A DNA stretch of 64,000 nucleotides, from contig NZ_JBMMUF010000004.1 of assembly GCF_049257235.1 (NCBI RefSeq), forward strand, positions 248,001-312,000, read 5' to 3'. This document shows, piece after piece, positions 62,336 through 64,000 of the stretch. Under the pieces are notes generated by a model. That model worked only from the letters and a program-made list of their open reading frames with translations. It had not been told where the DNA came from and did no database searches. This DNA comes from Pseudoalteromonas sp049257235 (GTDB lineage: Bacteria > Pseudomonadota > Gammaproteobacteria > Enterobacterales > Alteromonadaceae). The number at the start of each line of letters is the position of its first letter. The stretch's first letter is position 1. Position numbers and translations under genes: made by a program.

Positions 62336-64000
62336 ATGCATATCAAAACTTCCGTGGCGCTGTCTTTGGCGACACTTTTTTCTGCGTCTGCGTCTGCGTC
62401 TGTGTCTGCGTCCGCGTCTGTACAGTCATCCACAATTGAACACATTACCGTAACGGCTAATAAATTCTCACAATCAAAAGATGACGTGTTGGCCAGTGTT
62501 GATGTAATCACTCGCGAAGACATTGAGCGTTTAGGAGCGCGTGATTTACCCGCGGTACTGGCAAATTACGCCGGTATCGATATTGTTCGTAGCGGCGGTC
62601 AGGGGCAAACAGTGGGATTGTTTATTCGCGGTGCAGCGAGTCGACACTCGCTGGTGGTGGTCGATGGTGTTCGCGTCAGCTCCGCGAGCTTAGGTTATAA
62701 GCCGTTAGAGACCATACCTCTTAATAGCATTGAAAAGATAGAAATTATTCGTGGATCACGCGCTGCGTGGTATGGCTCTGACGCGCTTGCTGGGGTAATC
62801 AATATCATTACCCGCAACGGCCAAAGTAGCGGAGTGTCCGCACAAAGTGGCAGTGATAATTACCTCAATCTGCAAGGCGCTTACGCACTAAATCAAGGGG
62901 CTTTTTCTGCAGCGTTGAACCTCGGATTTGAGCAAACGGATGGTTATAACGTTACTACAGGAGGCGATGATGACAACGACGGTTATGAAAATCGCAATAT
63001 CGGCGCGCGCCTGAGTTATGACTTTGATTCATTCGGTCGTGTTGAATTTGTGGGGCACTATAGTGATGCTGAAGTTGAATACGATGGTTTTAGCAGTGAT
63101 TTAAGTACTTTTGAAACTTATCATCTGCAATTAGGTTGGCACAAAAGCCACGGCAGCTTTGCGCATACGCTAAAAACAGCTGTGGTAAAAGACGACAACC
63201 TCAACACGCTGGAAAATCCTTATGACGGTTATGTAGCGAATCATTACATCACCACACGTGATGAGCTTAACTATCAGTTAAACTATGATGTTAATCAGTC
63301 TGTTACGCTCAGTTCAGGAATTGATTACTATTTTGATGATGTCGGCGACTCTATCAATGCCTATGCCCTGCCTGAACAGCCAGCGTCTGGGTTTGTGCGC
63401 GAAACACAACATAATTTAGGTGTGTACGCAGGGGCATATTTTAATAATGACGCTCTTAACGCAAATGCGGTTGTGCGCAATGATGAACACAGCGATTTTG
63501 GTAATGAGACAACCTATAACCTGGCTTTGGGATTACCTCTTGGTGATAACATCCGTGCGCGAGCAAGTTATGGCACAGGCTTTAAAGCTCCTACGTTTAA
63601 TGACGCAAGCTCAATTTGGGGTGCTAATCCAGACTTGGAGCCAGAGGAGTCAACCAATGTCGAGCTTGGCTTCACTGTGACTCACGGAGGAGCTCAGTAT
63701 GATCTGAGCCTCTATAAAAATGAGTTTGATAACCTTATTGATTGGGGGCCAAGTGGTCCGCAAAACGTGAATAAAGCGCGTTTCGAAGGCGCCGAGTTCA
63801 GCGCCAAGGTGACAGATTTATTGGGTGTCCATCATACGTTTAATTTCAGCTTTGTAGATGCCAAAGATGAAAATAGCACGGAGGAGTTAGTGCTTCGCGC
63901 TAAGCGCAGTGCCAATTGGCATGTTACAAAAGAGTTTGATAAATGGCAGCTCGGTGCACAATTGCAGTATCGTTCTGCGCGCCAAAGTTACTATCGCACT
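62336..64000 (+). CDS. btuB: Vitamin B12 TonB-dependent receptor BtuB, 3' end cut by window
   Basis: The frame is open from ATG 62336 to the window edge (555 codons). A signal peptide with an unusual Ser-Ala/Val repeat (SASASASVSASAS) is followed by a TonB box (IEHITVTAN). The plug domain comes next, with VITREDIERLGARDLPAVLAN and LFIRGAASRHSLVVVDGVRV, and IEIIRGSRAAWYGSDALAGVINI ends it. The barrel follows. The cobalamin riboswitch directly upstream supports B12 as substrate. The barrel includes FGTGFKAPTFND-like YGTGFKAPTFNDAS, common in the family. The C-terminal strands are outside the window. Confidence 0.93.
   Translation, partial: MHIKTSVALSLATLFSASASASVSASASVQSSTIEHITVTANKFSQSKDDVLASVDVITREDIERLGARDLPAVLANYAGIDIVRSGGQGQTVGLFIRGAASRHSLVVVDGVRVSSASLGYKPLETIPLNSIEKIEIIRGSRAAWYGSDALAGVINIITRNGQSSGVSAQSGSDNYLNLQGAYALNQGAFSAALNLGFEQTDGYNVTTGGDDDNDGYENRNIGARLSYDFDSFGRVEFVGHYSDAEVEYDGFSSDLSTFETYHLQLGWHKSHGSFAHTLKTAVVKDDNLNTLENPYDGYVANHYITTRDELNYQLNYDVNQSVTLSSGIDYYFDDVGDSINAYALPEQPASGFVRETQHNLGVYAGAYFNNDALNANAVVRNDEHSDFGNETTYNLALGLPLGDNIRARASYGTGFKAPTFNDASSIWGANPDLEPEESTNVELGFTVTHGGAQYDLSLYKNEFDNLIDWGPSGPQNVNKARFEGAEFSAKVTDLLGVHHTFNFSFVDAKDENSTEELVLRAKRSANWHVTKEFDKWQLGAQLQYRSARQSYYRT
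62381..62419 (+). repeat. Hexanucleotide tandem repeat in btuB signal sequence
   Basis: Six and a half TCTGCG units (one TCTGTG and one TCCGCG variant) encode alternating Ser-Ala/Val in the btuB signal peptide. Being a multiple of three, copy-number changes would alter signal-peptide length without a frameshift. Confidence 0.85.

Noticed and set aside
62215..62439. Open frame with Cys-Val repeats over the riboswitch and btuB start
   Set aside because: It is the out-of-frame reading of the TCTGCG repeat and overlaps the cobalamin aptamer; btuB in another frame has full family support.

Overview
The window is a 64-kb, mostly housekeeping stretch of a gammaproteobacterial chromosome. Gene content and order point to a marine Alteromonadales bacterium, most likely close to Pseudoalteromonas. 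The clues are a divergent argE / argCBFG-argH(A) cluster with an ArgH-acetyltransferase fusion, a PutA without the DNA-binding domain next to an Lrp-type regulator, an 'orphan' ExeA/ExeB pair, and moderate G+C. The genus is an inference. No rRNA, tRNA, CRISPR array, insertion sequence or prophage was seen. Nearly every gene is intact; prmA (left edge) and btuB (right edge) are cut by the window.

Layout. (1) 1-10254: prmA; rpoD-dnaG and rpsU-yqeY on the minus strand; divergent tsaD; plsY; folB-folK-uppP; cca. This is the classical macromolecular-synthesis neighbourhood. (2) 10417-22914: a block that separates cca from ygiM, which are adjacent in E. coli. It holds gspA-gspB, an amino-acid permease, an unknown membrane protein, an HD-GYP protein, putA with a divergent Lrp-type regulator, and a membrane LytTR regulator followed by an EreA/ChaN-like protein. 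(3) 22998-29469: ygiM, ygiF (CYTH-CHAD), a START-domain protein, metK and tkt. (4) 29535-38628: yibQ-ctpA-envC-gpmI (minus), then yibN-grxC-secB-gpsA, a small unknown gene and ampD-ampE (plus). (5) 38828-42261: epd-pgk-fba. (6) 42262-45970: an unusual GATC-rich repeat array, then phoB-phoR-pstS with Pho boxes. (7) 46034-53202: the arginine genes with ARG boxes in the divergent promoter. (8) 53223-55893: a probable accessory locus with a near-consensus sigma-54 promoter, a 68-residue orphan protein and four tandem paralogous membrane proteins of unknown family. (9) 55870-64000: wzi-like gene coupled to coaD, a TetR regulator, thiI, vanZ-panE, yajQ, then a cobalamin riboswitch and btuB.

The two most unusual places are the iteron-like array upstream of phoB (18-bp units, both orientations, mostly about 30 bp apart, 11 GATC sites) and the sigma-54/small protein/four-paralog membrane locus downstream of argH(A). 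All family names come from reading the translated sequence by eye; no database search was run.
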